Assembly: GCA_009691815.1 (NCBI GenBank)
Contig: SIAL01000024.1
Span: 1-16,398, forward strand
Origin: Gemmataceae bacterium
Lineage (GTDB): Bacteria > Planctomycetota > Planctomycetia > Gemmatales > Gemmataceae
Length of the DNA: 16,398 nt
Direction: 5' to 3'
Position numbers and translations under genes: made by a program. Every line of letters starts with the position of its first letter. Position 1 is the first letter of the stretch. Positions 7,176 to 15,976 of this stretch are shown in pieces. The notes below the pieces were generated by a model. It worked only from the letters and a program-made list of their open reading frames with translations, was not told where the DNA came from and searched no databases.

Positions 7176-7994
7176 TCAGGGTTTGGGTTGGCCCGGTAAC
7201 CGGGGAGCCTCGGGGCCGAAATCGCCAAACATATGTCCCGCCAATTCCACTAGGCCTTCTAGCGGTTCCATGGCGTGGTTGGGCTCGGTTTTTTCAAAAC
7301 ATTTTTGCAACCAGGGGGGGAGGCATTTCTGCCAAACCGATCGTCTGGTTTGTCCCACATACACCTGATCTAGAGGCTCGATGATGATGTTGGTAGCTTG
7401 GTCGTTTTCGTCAAAGATCGCCGGCAAATCAATGGCGAACACCTCCGCTTTTTTTCCTTGGGCGACATGGGGCCTTACCACCTGAATCTTTTCGGGGGAG
7501 GCGTGACGAGTCAGGCCGCCCACCCGTTTGAGAAACTCCACCGCCGTTTCCGGACCCTGATAGGGGACGGCCCTTTGCAAACCCACAATCTCGCCAAAGA
7601 CATAGACAAACTGGCTTCGATGCTCGGCCACCCGCACAAACACGGAATCCTCAGGCACCTCAAAGCGCTCGGCAAGCTGTCGATACACCTCGCGGACGCT
7701 TAGGCCATCCACCTGGAACTTTCCTTTTGGACCAAGGTCTATGGCACCATCAATCCCCACCACTTTGGTGCCGCCCGCCTCCGACTCCGACTCGCAGAGG
7801 ATTTCCAGCACATCGGGAGTCCGGATGACATATTCTTTGCTGACATCCCGGGGAATCCCCGGTCGATTGGCCCCCATAAGCCAGCGGTCAATCTTTCGGG
7901 GATTGGTGCTGCTACAGGCGGAAAGGGCTAGACAAAGAAATGCCAAGGCAAAGCGGTTAGCATTGCAACGCGAATCCCTTTCCCGGTAGCCCAT
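7176..7994 (-). CDS. Wza-like polysaccharide biosynthesis/export lipoprotein
   Basis: This 272-residue protein belongs to the outer-membrane polysaccharide export (OPX) family. A lipoprotein signal with lipobox LSAC (24-27) predicts cleavage before Cys27. The polysaccharide-export domain covers about 54-122 (from YVIRTPDVLEI to VRVAEH), and an SLBB-type beta-grasp segment covers about 127-178 (FVYVFGEIVGLQRAVPY and the VGGLTRHASPEKI region). A final strand (NIIIEPLDQVYVG) and a Trp/Pro-rich tail follow. It has one clear SLBB unit and no obvious C-terminal amphipathic barrel helix, so it is short next to Wza. I chose ATG 7994 because AAGGAAGG precedes it and the lipoprotein signal begins there; the frame is open further upstream but would overlap the kinase. 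No glycosyltransferase, Wzx/Wzy or Wzc partner is nearby. Confidence 0.87.
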   Translation of the reverse strand: MGYRERDSRCNANRFALAFLCLALSACSSTNPRKIDRWLMGANRPGIPRDVSKEYVIRTPDVLEILCESESEAGGTKVVGIDGAIDLGPKGKFQVDGLSVREVYRQLAERFEVPEDSVFVRVAEHRSQFVYVFGEIVGLQRAVPYQGPETAVEFLKRVGGLTRHASPEKIQVVRPHVAQGKKAEVFAIDLPAIFDENDQATNIIIEPLDQVYVGQTRRSVWQKCLPPWLQKCFEKTEPNHAMEPLEGLVELAGHMFGDFGPEAPRLPGQPKP

Positions 7995-8166
7995 GGCCCT
8001 TCCTTTTGTAAATGTCAACAACCGTCCGCTCATAACGAGGAAGTGCGCCCAAGGAAAGATCACTTTGTAAAAACCGGAGGGATCATTTTGGGGGAAGGTT
8101 CTGGGAGAAAGGCGGGGGCAAATAAAAGAGGGGACCGAATGGCCCAAAGCCGTTGGCGGTGGGGGC

Positions 8167-11100
8167 CTATTCCCGGCGGCGAGGTGCGGTCGTGGGGGTT
8201 GGTAGGGAATCGAGATCGGCCCCAATCGCCAAAGTTTTCCAAGCAAGCAGGTCCCGTGGGGTCCAGCGAGAATAGGGAATGGCCGCCATCATCATCGTCT
8301 GTCCGGGCGGATCCAGCGTGGCAAGCCAACGGGGGGAAACTTCATGGGTGGCGGCGATCCATTGAGCCCCCCCTATGCTTTTTCGAACGACCATGGAATC
8401 CGGCCCGGTCGCTTCCACCATGTCAACCATGTTGGCGTAGGTATTTCCAGAAGCCTCCCAATGAAGCTTTTCGGGAAGTTTTTCCATGGGCCCGTCTCCG
8501 GAGATCCCCTCCATGCGAATGAGGCTTTTCCCCGGGCTCATGGCCACCAGAGATTCATTGACCTTGGCGAAAACGGGGGGAACCAGTTGGCCTCCGATGG
8601 CATGGACTTTGAGAAATGGGCCGGAAAGCCACGAGGTATTTCGGGTCCAACGCAAAATCACCCCTTCCGCTCCTTCCGCCAGTTTGGTGCCAAAACCGGG
8701 CGAATCGACCGCCAAAATCGATCCATCAAGACTAAAAAGACTTTGCCTCGCATCCAACTCCACCGGGCGGCCCACCGGGTTGGTTAAGACATTGCCCGCT
8801 CCACGAAGCACGGTCTGATCTAGATCGATCCGCCAGTGCCTTGGCTCCATTTCGTCCATGCGCATGAGCCCCTGGGTATCCAGCATGGTAACCAGAGCCA
8901 TGGGGAGAACCTTGCGGGAAGCATCAAGAGTAACGGAGCAGCGCTTTAGCGCCAGGGTACCGGGGCGACCCAAAGCCGCAAGCGAAAGGCTCTTGAGGCC
9001 GTTTTGTCCCGCCTCTAGGGCAAATTCCAGCTCCTCTAGCCTAAGGCTTGCGCCATCAAGCCGAAAGAGGCTGGCATGTTCTTCCGGGACGGCCTGCAAG
9101 GTGAGGATGGGACTAAAACCAGGGTGGGCACGAATGACAAGAGACTGGTCCGGATCGTCGATACGAACCGACTTGGTTCGAAGTGGCCCTTGGTGGCGAA
9201 TCAGGATCTCGTCCCCGGGACGACTGGAAACGATGGCCTGTTCCAGAGTCGAATAGATCCCTTTGGTAGGGTCGTCCATATCAGGGTCGACAATTCGGGT
9301 TTTGGTGCCGGTTTTATCCATCGGCTTTTGGACCACCAGACCCTTGGTATCAAAGGGGGGTAACTTATCCGCCAAAAAGTCGATACTGCCACAGCGTTCG
9401 GCGCCCACCAGCCGGTTGGTCGGATTGTCGTCTGGCCTTAGGTCTCTCACCCGATCCTTTACCGCAAAAACCGCCGCGATTCGCTCGGCCTGAAGGTGCA
9501 AAGCCTCAGCCTTGTTGTTTTCGTTAATATCAAGAGCCAAGGTTTCAAACGCCCCCGGTTTTCTCCAAGGAGAACTTTCCAGGATGCGGGAATCGTCCTC
9601 GCCTAGGGCCCGTAACGCCAAGGTGTTACGAAATTGATCCAGGTGAGAAATGGCGGGGGTTCCCTCCTCAACAAGGAACTGGTCGATGCGATGGTAGCGA
9701 TTTTCCACCCCACGAAAGGTAAGCTGACCAACTTGGCCCAAAATGCGAATCAGGATGGCCTGGGTTTTTTGGTTGCCCGTTTTGACCTCATCCATGCTGG
9801 CCACCAACGAATAGCCAAGACTTATGGCCGGGTGGGCCAAAGGGTCGACACAGAAAAACTCCGATTTGGGGCCGAGGATGGCGGTACACTGGGTCATTCG
9901 AACCGCGGTTTCCTGGCGACCGGAAGCAGGGCCAAGGGTAAGCAGGCGTTGATGGGGGCCGATGGCGCACTGTTCAAAATAGAGGTCCAAGTCCCCGGTG
10001 CGGACGATTGCGTCCTGTCCACCGTCCTTGGCGTCAATAAGAGACAGCCGTCCACTTCCCCCCGTTAAAATCTGACTATTCAGATCACCAAATCCCAAAA
10101 AGACACACTCCTGAAGGCGGACAATGGGTTCCGAATTGTTGGAATGATCCGGATTGTCCAGACGGAGCGAGGCAAAGCGTTGCCTATCGTCCATGGATGG
10201 TCTGGCCTGCTGAAAGACGCATCGCCTGAGGTGGGCCTCGCGGCGCGGCTTGAGCTTCAAGGCCTCGATCGATTCGTTGGCCAACCTTGCGTCGGCGACG
10301 AAGTGTACATCCGACAATTCGATCGTTTCCGCGCTAATCTCTAGGGCGACAATATCCCCGCCAAGAGGAGTCGTGCCCCGGTGCCGATAGAGAATCCGGG
10401 CCGGCCTTGCCGGATCCGCGGCACGAATGGTGACCCGTTTTGCCTGAATGGCCAAGTTTGTTTTGCTGTTTTCCGAACCGGAAATATCCAGATCACCCGC
10501 CAGAATGAGCTCTAGCTCCGCACCGGGTTGCTGTTTGGCAAGCCACTCCGAAAGCTCCGCCAGGCTGGGGACCAAGGGTTGCCACCTAGCCACCTGAGCG
10601 CGGACATCGGCGGCGCTTCGGCGCGTGGCGGGTTCCCCCGAGCCGGGATCGTTTTCCAAAGGGGTCGAGTTCCGAAAACTGTTGGCGAAAAGGGCACCTA
10701 CGAAGAGGACTATCGCCAGCCCCAGACTTCCCACGGCAAGTCGAGTGGAGCCATCAACGGAACGGGCGGGGACTTTTCCCGGCCATACCGCCCTGGGAGA
10801 TCTCCAAAAGCGTTTTGAGGAGGGAGCATGGGAACGGATTCCCCGAACCAGGGCCAAAAGTTCCGCCGGGGTCTGGGGCCTTTGTGCGGGATCTTTGGCC
10901 ATCATGTCGGCTACAAGGCGAACCAATTTGGGGTCCAAACCCGGGACAACCTCGCGGGGGTCGGGGGGCATGATCTGTTGATGATGGGCCAGTTTCATGG
11001 CGGCCGGGCCGAAGGGAACCGGACTATTGCCGGTCAAGACATGATACATGGTGCAGCCCAGCGAATAGATATCGCTTCTTGAATCGGCTGTTCGGGGATC

Positions 11101-11835
11101 GAGGGCCTGTTCGGGGGAGATGTAATCAAAGGTGCCAAGGGTCACCCCCGATTGGGTCAAGCCATTATCCCGGTGTCCAAAGGATCGAGCCAACCCCATA
11201 TCGAGCAATTTGGCCTTGCCTTGGGGGGTAATTAGGATGTTTGAGGGTTTTATGTCCCGATGAACCACGCCGCGCTCCCAGGCATGGTCCAGGGCTTGGC
11301 ACAGCTGTTCCAAATAAAGGAGCGATTCTTCGGAATCGAGCCGACCTTTGCGGTCAAACAGGGCCCGAAGGGTCTCCCCTTCGACATATTCAAATGCAAT
11401 GAAGTGGAGGCCCTGGTCTTCACCACAGAAAAAGACCCGGACAATATGCTCGTGATCCAACTTGGCGGCACTGCGGGCCTCCTGATGGAAGCGCAGCACG
11501 GAGTCAGGGTCGTTGGCGGCTTCCGGGGGCAAGATTTTTAAGGCGACTTGCCGGTCCAGCTGGGTATCTCGGGCCAATAGCACCGCGGCCATGCCACCGG
11601 AACCCAAGGGGCCAATCAGCTCGAAGTGGGCGATCTTGGCCCCTTTTAAAAGGGCCTCCATCCCGGTCTTGGAAGGGGAGGAATCGTTCGTCCCTTTTTT
11701 GGAAACGATGGTCGGGGGATCTTCGAAGGGGGGCAAGAATACCGTTAGTGGTTCGGAACCATGAGTCAAAGAGTTCCCGGACCCAAGCGGTAGGCCTGGA
11801 TTCAGGGCTTCATCCTTGTCGGCACCCTGATTCAT
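8167..11835 (-). CDS. Large transmembrane Ser/Thr kinase with beta-helix-like ectodomain
   Basis: This 1222-residue Hanks-type kinase should phosphorylate cytoplasmic proteins in response to something outside the membrane. After a low-complexity start (1-65), the kinase domain (about 70-333) shows the Gly loop GPLGSGGMAAV (75-85), Lys100 in VALK, Glu119, HRDIKPSN at 192-199, DMG in place of DFG at 212-214, SPEQ at 240-243 and SDIYSLG at 254-260. All catalytic residues are present. One membrane helix lies at about 366-385. The remaining 835 residues alternate short beta strands and turns like a right-handed parallel beta-helix. Two similar blocks stand out, at about 425-545 and 858-970, suggesting a duplication. 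ATG 11835 is preceded by GGAG. The kinase lies 172 bases upstream of the export lipoprotein on the same strand, with no terminator seen between them. Confidence 0.93.
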   Translation of the reverse strand: MNQGADKDEALNPGLPLGSGNSLTHGSEPLTVFLPPFEDPPTIVSKKGTNDSSPSKTGMEALLKGAKIAHFELIGPLGSGGMAAVLLARDTQLDRQVALKILPPEAANDPDSVLRFHQEARSAAKLDHEHIVRVFFCGEDQGLHFIAFEYVEGETLRALFDRKGRLDSEESLLYLEQLCQALDHAWERGVVHRDIKPSNILITPQGKAKLLDMGLARSFGHRDNGLTQSGVTLGTFDYISPEQALDPRTADSRSDIYSLGCTMYHVLTGNSPVPFGPAAMKLAHHQQIMPPDPREVVPGLDPKLVRLVADMMAKDPAQRPQTPAELLALVRGIRSHAPSSKRFWRSPRAVWPGKVPARSVDGSTRLAVGSLGLAIVLFVGALFANSFRNSTPLENDPGSGEPATRRSAADVRAQVARWQPLVPSLAELSEWLAKQQPGAELELILAGDLDISGSENSKTNLAIQAKRVTIRAADPARPARILYRHRGTTPLGGDIVALEISAETIELSDVHFVADARLANESIEALKLKPRREAHLRRCVFQQARPSMDDRQRFASLRLDNPDHSNNSEPIVRLQECVFLGFGDLNSQILTGGSGRLSLIDAKDGGQDAIVRTGDLDLYFEQCAIGPHQRLLTLGPASGRQETAVRMTQCTAILGPKSEFFCVDPLAHPAISLGYSLVASMDEVKTGNQKTQAILIRILGQVGQLTFRGVENRYHRIDQFLVEEGTPAISHLDQFRNTLALRALGEDDSRILESSPWRKPGAFETLALDINENNKAEALHLQAERIAAVFAVKDRVRDLRPDDNPTNRLVGAERCGSIDFLADKLPPFDTKGLVVQKPMDKTGTKTRIVDPDMDDPTKGIYSTLEQAIVSSRPGDEILIRHQGPLRTKSVRIDDPDQSLVIRAHPGFSPILTLQAVPEEHASLFRLDGASLRLEELEFALEAGQNGLKSLSLAALGRPGTLALKRCSVTLDASRKVLPMALVTMLDTQGLMRMDEMEPRHWRIDLDQTVLRGAGNVLTNPVGRPVELDARQSLFSLDGSILAVDSPGFGTKLAEGAEGVILRWTRNTSWLSGPFLKVHAIGGQLVPPVFAKVNESLVAMSPGKSLIRMEGISGDGPMEKLPEKLHWEASGNTYANMVDMVEATGPDSMVVRKSIGGAQWIAATHEVSPRWLATLDPPGQTMMMAAIPYSRWTPRDLLAWKTLAIGADLDSLPTPTTAPRRRE

Positions 11836-12008
11836 TGGTACTCCGTAACCTTGCCCTCCCCAATGATTTGGGATTTTCCACAGAGTGAGGCAAAGCTCGA
11901 CCGGATCCTCCGGAGCCTAATCATCCATGAAGCCCAAACCCTTAAAAGAATTGCGTTGGATTTGAGCTGATACTTGTGATGTATTTTAGGCGATTTACCT
12001 AACCGTTG

Positions 12009-13367
12009 TCAATCAACAATTACTTGGAAGGTCCCCTTTTCGGAAGGTAAACCCGGAAGAATTGCACCTGTAAGCTTGTACAGGTTGAATAGGGCCCGAT
12101 TGAACAAAAACTCTCCGGAGCCCGCCACGGACGGGGCAATGTAGGGTTCCGTGCCATATCCCCCCTTGGACAACGCCTCGATGGTGGGAAAGTATTGATG
12201 GTATTCGTTGCAATAGCCCAAGGTAAGCACTTTGGCCGAGGGAAAGCGCCGTTGCAGCTCCAATCCGTGGCTACAAAAGGGCTCGCCCGCGATACCCACC
12301 AGCCCCAAAGCAGGGCCAATCATGGCGACTTCTAGCGGGGTGCTGATCCCCTCGGTGTATTCCCGTTCATAATGCACCACCAATTCGGGGTAGAAGGCAT
12401 TACCCAGGGTAAGGCGAAAAAAGGGATTTTTCGTGTCAAGGCGCACCGGCAGGCGAATCTTTTCCCGGTAGCTTTTTACCGGTCCAAGTGCCAACGGTTG
12501 CGCTTGGGGAATTAAGTCGGTCACCTTGTCGGCCATGGCAAGGCCAAAGTTTTTCCAGCTGGGCTGTTTGGAATCAAAGGGCAAAGACCCGGGCCGGACG
12601 ACCGCGCCCCCCATGTTGGGAGAGAGGTCGCCGGAAGCCCCTTGGAGGAACAGCACAGGCGTTTTTCCCCGTTCTTCCAAAAGGCGGGCCATTTCGCCCG
12701 GCCAATCGGGTCCAAACCGAAGATCCGTCCCCGGAGTAAGGACAGAATGGGCCGCAAAGTGGACGGCACGGGCAATCGGTTTTCCCTGTAAAGAATCGAC
12801 CACAAGCACGGTGAGCCGACCATCCCTGGGGGGATTTTTGCCTTTATCGTGACGATTTCGGTTGAGAGGCGTCTCTTCGGATACGGTTCGAACTGTACAG
12901 GGGACCAGCTGGGTGGAGGCCGTTTCGATCACTTGGTTTAGGGCCAATTCGAGTTGATCATGCCAAGCCTGCCACTGGGGCCAAGCGGCCCCCTGTCCGC
13001 TTTCCATGGCGGGGCCGTGGTGGGTATGACTTCCCACAAGAAAGACCGAAGTAATCCCAAACTCTTTGGCTTTGGCCCGAACTCGATCCACAACGGTGGC
13101 CACCGGTGCCCGCCCCAAATCCAAAGAGACAAGAACCACCGCTTTTTTGCCATCATGAAGGACAAGGGCCCTAGCATAAAGCGGGGCGATGATACCGGTG
13201 GCTTTGTTTTTGCCACGGGCCGCATAGCCCCACATCGGTCCATAGCTTTTTGGGGTGATGTCCACCTTGGCGGCCCCGGCGCGGTAGGCCTCTTGGCCTG
13301 TTGCCTTTACCCCACCCAAACAGAATCCAAGCCCTGTAAAAAGGATAAACAGGATTGGCCGAAACAT
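12009..13367 (-). CDS. Secreted neutral/alkaline ceramidase-like hydrolase
   Basis: This 452-residue exported protein matches the N-terminal catalytic domain of neutral/alkaline non-lysosomal ceramidases, which are zinc amidases. A signal peptide occupies about 1-26. AGAAKVDITP (30-39) opens the domain. The zinc and substrate motifs are GSHTHHGP (112-119), NRNRHD (169-174), AAHSVL with His207, GPDWPGE (219-225) and QGASGDLSPN (242-251). It is shorter than bacterial ceramidases of about 640 residues and seems to lack the C-terminal immunoglobulin-like domain. Such shortened homologues are common in planctomycetes; the true substrate may be another N-acyl compound. ATG 13367 has GGGAG just upstream; a TTG at 13382 in the same frame overlaps that ribosome site and is rejected. 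It sits alone between the kinase and the unknown secreted protein. Confidence 0.85.
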   Translation of the reverse strand: MFRPILFILFTGLGFCLGGVKATGQEAYRAGAAKVDITPKSYGPMWGYAARGKNKATGIIAPLYARALVLHDGKKAVVLVSLDLGRAPVATVVDRVRAKAKEFGITSVFLVGSHTHHGPAMESGQGAAWPQWQAWHDQLELALNQVIETASTQLVPCTVRTVSEETPLNRNRHDKGKNPPRDGRLTVLVVDSLQGKPIARAVHFAAHSVLTPGTDLRFGPDWPGEMARLLEERGKTPVLFLQGASGDLSPNMGGAVVRPGSLPFDSKQPSWKNFGLAMADKVTDLIPQAQPLALGPVKSYREKIRLPVRLDTKNPFFRLTLGNAFYPELVVHYEREYTEGISTPLEVAMIGPALGLVGIAGEPFCSHGLELQRRFPSAKVLTLGYCNEYHQYFPTIEALSKGGYGTEPYIAPSVAGSGEFLFNRALFNLYKLTGAILPGLPSEKGTFQVIVD

Positions 13368-13478
13368 AGGGGCATCTCCCAAAGCAATTTTTATCCGAAA
13401 AGGGAATCAACACTGGGGAAGGGAAACCACAATCGGAGCGAAAGCGGAAGGATGGGTTTTTCGGGTAGGCAAATGTGC

Positions 13479-13513
13479 AAAAAGGCCCCGGGATAAAAAC
13501 CCCAGAGCCTTTT
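13479..13513 (-). terminator. Strong intrinsic terminator after the small secreted protein gene
   Basis: Read on the minus strand, a 13-bp stem (two G-U pairs) joins positions 13513-13501 with 13492-13480 around an eight-base loop. It begins AAAAGG and closes CCTTTT, and a T-run continues through 13479. It lies 25 bases after the stop codon at 13539. It separates the secreted protein gene from the ceramidase-like gene. The A-rich 5' arm means it could also stop plus-strand transcription. Confidence 0.88.
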
Positions 13514-13538
13514 CTTTTCCGTGGGATACACCCGGATA

Positions 13539-14513
13539 TTATTCGCCGGGATTGATCAGCTTGCGGATGTCATCTTCGGTCACCCGGATTTGAACGCTGA
13601 TTTCCTTGTCTTTGGCGTCCACCTTGAGGGCATCAAGCACCTTTCCCACATTCTTGGCATTCTTGGGATCGCCAGAAACCAGGAGCTTGGCGAAGGGGAT
13701 ACCCTGCTCGGTGAGCAGTTCTTTGATTTTGGTGGCGGTTTTGTCGTCCTTAGTGTAGGCAGTGAGCGTCGCCTTGACCACATCAGTTAAGCCAAGGGTC
13801 AAGGTGATGGAGTTGAGATTATCGCCGATCTCTTTGAACAGCTCTTGAGTGGCTATTTGCTTACGGGCTTCTTCCGTGATGATCGAAACGCTCCAAAGAA
13901 CTTCTTTCCCCGTAATTTTGGCAAGACCAGCTTCCATGGGACCAGCAAATTTTTCGGACGAACCGCGTCCACCCTTGAGGGCGCTGATGACATAGTCCTT
14001 TACCGTGGAGGCCACAATGGCATTGTTGTCAATAAATGTGAGGAATACTTCCTGACCTTGGGCTGCAGCGGTCCAAATGGTTTTGCCACCTTCGTTGATC
14101 TTCTTGATTTCTGTCCCGACTTCCTTGGCCTTGTCTTCAATCGTCTTGGTGATCTTGGCGGGATTGAATTTGCCGCGAAGAACCACAACCGCCTTGATCC
14201 CCTTTTCCGGGTTGCCGGAGCTACCGATGGTAATGGAATCCAAGTCGTTAAAGGGGTTAATGCCGGTGGCCTTGATCAGCTTTTGGGCTTCATCGTTAGA
14301 TTCGAGCGCAAGGCGGGCCAAGCCATCAATGCCAAACTTTTTGAGGATGGGCGCTTCCAGTATTTGCTTGAATTGAATGCCAAAAACGGACTCGGCATCG
14401 GCGGGAATCAGCTTATCCACATCCACCGCGCGAGCGGGACTAGCAACCAACCCACCCAAAGTGGCGATGGCCAGTGCGGTGTACAGCCAAGTCTTTTTAA
14501 CGAATTGCAACAT
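13539..14513 (-). CDS. Conserved exported protein of unknown function
   Basis: This 324-residue protein has a classical signal peptide (MLQFVKKTWLYTALA, cleavage after SPARA at residue 29). The mature part is Lys- and Ile-rich and predicted to alternate helices and strands. It begins VDVDKLIPADAESVFGIQFKQIL and contains NPFNDLDSITIGSSG (86-100) and VVLRGKFNPAK (110-120). I recognise this pattern, a proximal "P-x-D/S-x-x-x-V" strand, a G-x-x-P-x-x-D-x-D helix turn and an RGKF strand, as a secreted type recurrent in planctomycetes, but I know no function and no catalytic motif is visible. ATG 14513 has AGGAAA at suitable spacing; 49 further codons upstream are open but lack a signal peptide. 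Own terminator downstream and 194 bases upstream suggest a single-gene unit, perhaps well expressed. Confidence 0.8.
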   Translation of the reverse strand: MLQFVKKTWLYTALAIATLGGLVASPARAVDVDKLIPADAESVFGIQFKQILEAPILKKFGIDGLARLALESNDEAQKLIKATGINPFNDLDSITIGSSGNPEKGIKAVVVLRGKFNPAKITKTIEDKAKEVGTEIKKINEGGKTIWTAAAQGQEVFLTFIDNNAIVASTVKDYVISALKGGRGSSEKFAGPMEAGLAKITGKEVLWSVSIITEEARKQIATQELFKEIGDNLNSITLTLGLTDVVKATLTAYTKDDKTATKIKELLTEQGIPFAKLLVSGDPKNAKNVGKVLDALKVDAKDKEISVQIRVTEDDIRKLINPGE

Positions 14514-14634
14514 GGGTATTTCCTGAGGGTGGCGCTTGTTTGTGTTTGCTGGGGATTGCCAAACGCCCAAGGCACCCCGCCGGGTAAAGGATTCCTCGAA
14601 CCGATCCCGGCCCCGTATTCTATTTAAGATGACA

Positions 14635-14654
14635 AAGGAGGAAGTTACCGTCAA
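14635..14654 (-). promoter_or_regulatory. Weak candidate promoter for the small secreted protein gene
   Basis: The 194-base gap upstream of the secreted protein gene is A+T-rich on its left-facing side. On the minus strand a TTGACG (14649-14654) resembles a -35 box, with CATCTT 17 bases on; a better -10-like TAGAAT lies further on, too far for a standard spacer. The placement is right but the match is poor. Confidence 0.25.
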
Positions 14655-14707
14655 CAGCAAATCATGCCAAAGGGGAAATATTCCGAAAAGAATGAGCTCT
14701 TTTTCAT

Positions 14708-15913
14708 TTATTCGATTTTATTTATTTTATCTAAAACCCGCATTGTTAAGCATTTCAAATAGCCCGATTCGGGGCAGGTCACCGAAATGGGATGATCGGG
14801 TGCCGCCCCGGTTCTTCCCAAAATTTGGACCTCTCGTTTTAAGGTGGTGGCTACTTGGTGGACGATCTCCTCGATTTGTTCCATGGAAATCAATCCGGAG
14901 CAGCAACAAAGCACGAGAAAGCCAGCCGGTTCAAGGAGTTCCATTCCCAAAGTTTGCAGCCGCCGATATCCGGAAAGCGCATCATCCACGGAGCCTCGAC
15001 TTCGGGCAAATTTGGGCGGGTCAAGAATGACCATGCCATATTTTTCCCCCGCCTCTTTGCGTTTTGCCAATTCGGAAAACACTTCCGCTTTGTGAAACTC
15101 GATGTTAAAGCCGTTGTGGCTGGCGTTTTTTCGAGCCAGCTCTAAGGCCCCTTCGGATTGGTCCAGACCAACCACCGACTTTGCCAGGGCCTTGGCCGCG
15201 TGAAGCCCAAAGCCACCGCTATAACAAAACACATCCAACACGGTTCGTCCCTTGGCAAGGCGGGCCACAAATTGGCGATTGTCCCGTTGATCGAGGTAGT
15301 AGCCGGTTTTTTGACCCTCGGTAAGGTGGACAAAAATCTCAAGCCCAGCCTCTTTGATGCGAATGGGGCCGGTCGGTTCTTCCCCCCAGAGCGGACCGTC
15401 TCGAAGGTCGATCCCCTCCAACTGTCCCACACCCTTTTCGGTACGAAGGTAAATCCCGCGTGGGTGCAGGATGTCCAAAAGGCATTCCACCAGCATATCC
15501 TTGCGGCGGGCCAGACCCAGCGAGGTGATCTGAACCGTAAGCCACTGGCCGAACCGATCCACGGTAAGCCCCGAAATCCCATCCCCTTCGGAATTGAGGA
15601 TGCGACACGCCCCCTCGGGATCCATCAAGCCCAAGTTCTCCCTAAGGCGGACCGCATCGGCAATGCGGGTGTGAAAAAAATCCCGTTCGAGCGGCTGTTC
15701 GGTTTCCCAGCTATAGAGTCTGACCCGAAGCTTACTTTGGCTGTTGTAAAAGCCCCGGGCAATGGGTTGTCCCCCATGGGCAACCAGCAAAACTTCGTCG
15801 CCGTCCTGGGGATCCCCCTCCACATGGGAAATCGCCCCGGGGAAAACCCACGGGTGGCGTCCATAAAACGGCCGCGCTTTTTTGGGCAACAAAACCACTT
15901 GGGCAAGAGCCAT
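14708..15913 (-). CDS. RlmI-like 23S rRNA (cytosine-C5) methyltransferase
   Basis: This 401-residue class I SAM-dependent methyltransferase resembles RlmI, which makes 5-methylcytosine at position 1962 of 23S rRNA (E. coli numbering). The N-terminal PUA-type RNA-binding domain begins with HPWVFPGAI (20-28). A central EEHEE-like region leads to GQKTGYYLDQRDNR (200-213). The Rossmann fold carries the SAM loop DVFCYSGGFGLHA (227-239), DPPKF (298-302) and the Cys motif CCCSG (336-340), with PESGYLKC (381-388) near the end. Length and motif order match the family. The ribosome site before ATG 15913 is weak (GGGGATC). The receiver-domain gene lies 54 bases upstream on the same strand. Exact rRNA target is inferred from the family. 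Confidence 0.9.
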   Translation of the reverse strand: MALAQVVLLPKKARPFYGRHPWVFPGAISHVEGDPQDGDEVLLVAHGGQPIARGFYNSQSKLRVRLYSWETEQPLERDFFHTRIADAVRLRENLGLMDPEGACRILNSEGDGISGLTVDRFGQWLTVQITSLGLARRKDMLVECLLDILHPRGIYLRTEKGVGQLEGIDLRDGPLWGEEPTGPIRIKEAGLEIFVHLTEGQKTGYYLDQRDNRQFVARLAKGRTVLDVFCYSGGFGLHAAKALAKSVVGLDQSEGALELARKNASHNGFNIEFHKAEVFSELAKRKEAGEKYGMVILDPPKFARSRGSVDDALSGYRRLQTLGMELLEPAGFLVLCCCSGLISMEQIEEIVHQVATTLKREVQILGRTGAAPDHPISVTCPESGYLKCLTMRVLDKINKIE

Positions 15914-15946
15914 GTCCGAAAGATCCCCAAAAGGAGGCGGAATACG

Positions 15947-15976
15947 AAAAAAAGGGCAAAACCTTGGCTAGGCCCT
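15947..15976 (-). terminator. Weak terminator-like hairpin after the receiver-domain gene
   Basis: On the minus strand AGGGC (15976-15972) overlaps the last codons of the receiver gene and pairs with GCCCT (15957-15953), followed by a seven-base U-tract. The stem is only 5 bp and the loop is long. If it works, the methyltransferase gene would depend on readthrough, because almost no room remains for a promoter. Confidence 0.3.

Noticed and set aside
7995..8246. N-terminal extension of the export lipoprotein gene into the kinase gene
   Set aside because: The frame is open, but the extra 84 residues are Pro/Arg-rich without family similarity, they overlap the kinase end, and ATG 7994 has both the lipoprotein signal and a good ribosome site.
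11970..12005. Terminator after the ceramidase-like gene
   Set aside because: TTAGG/CCTAA is only 5 bp and no U-run follows on the minus strand.
13845..14627. 260-codon open frame on the plus strand
   Set aside because: It is antisense to the exported protein gene, shows no family motif or ribosome site, and reads like a mirror of its codon pattern.
14683..14705. Terminator after the RlmI-like gene
   Set aside because: AAAAGA/TCTTTT gives a six-base A/T-rich stem without a proper U-tract on the minus strand.
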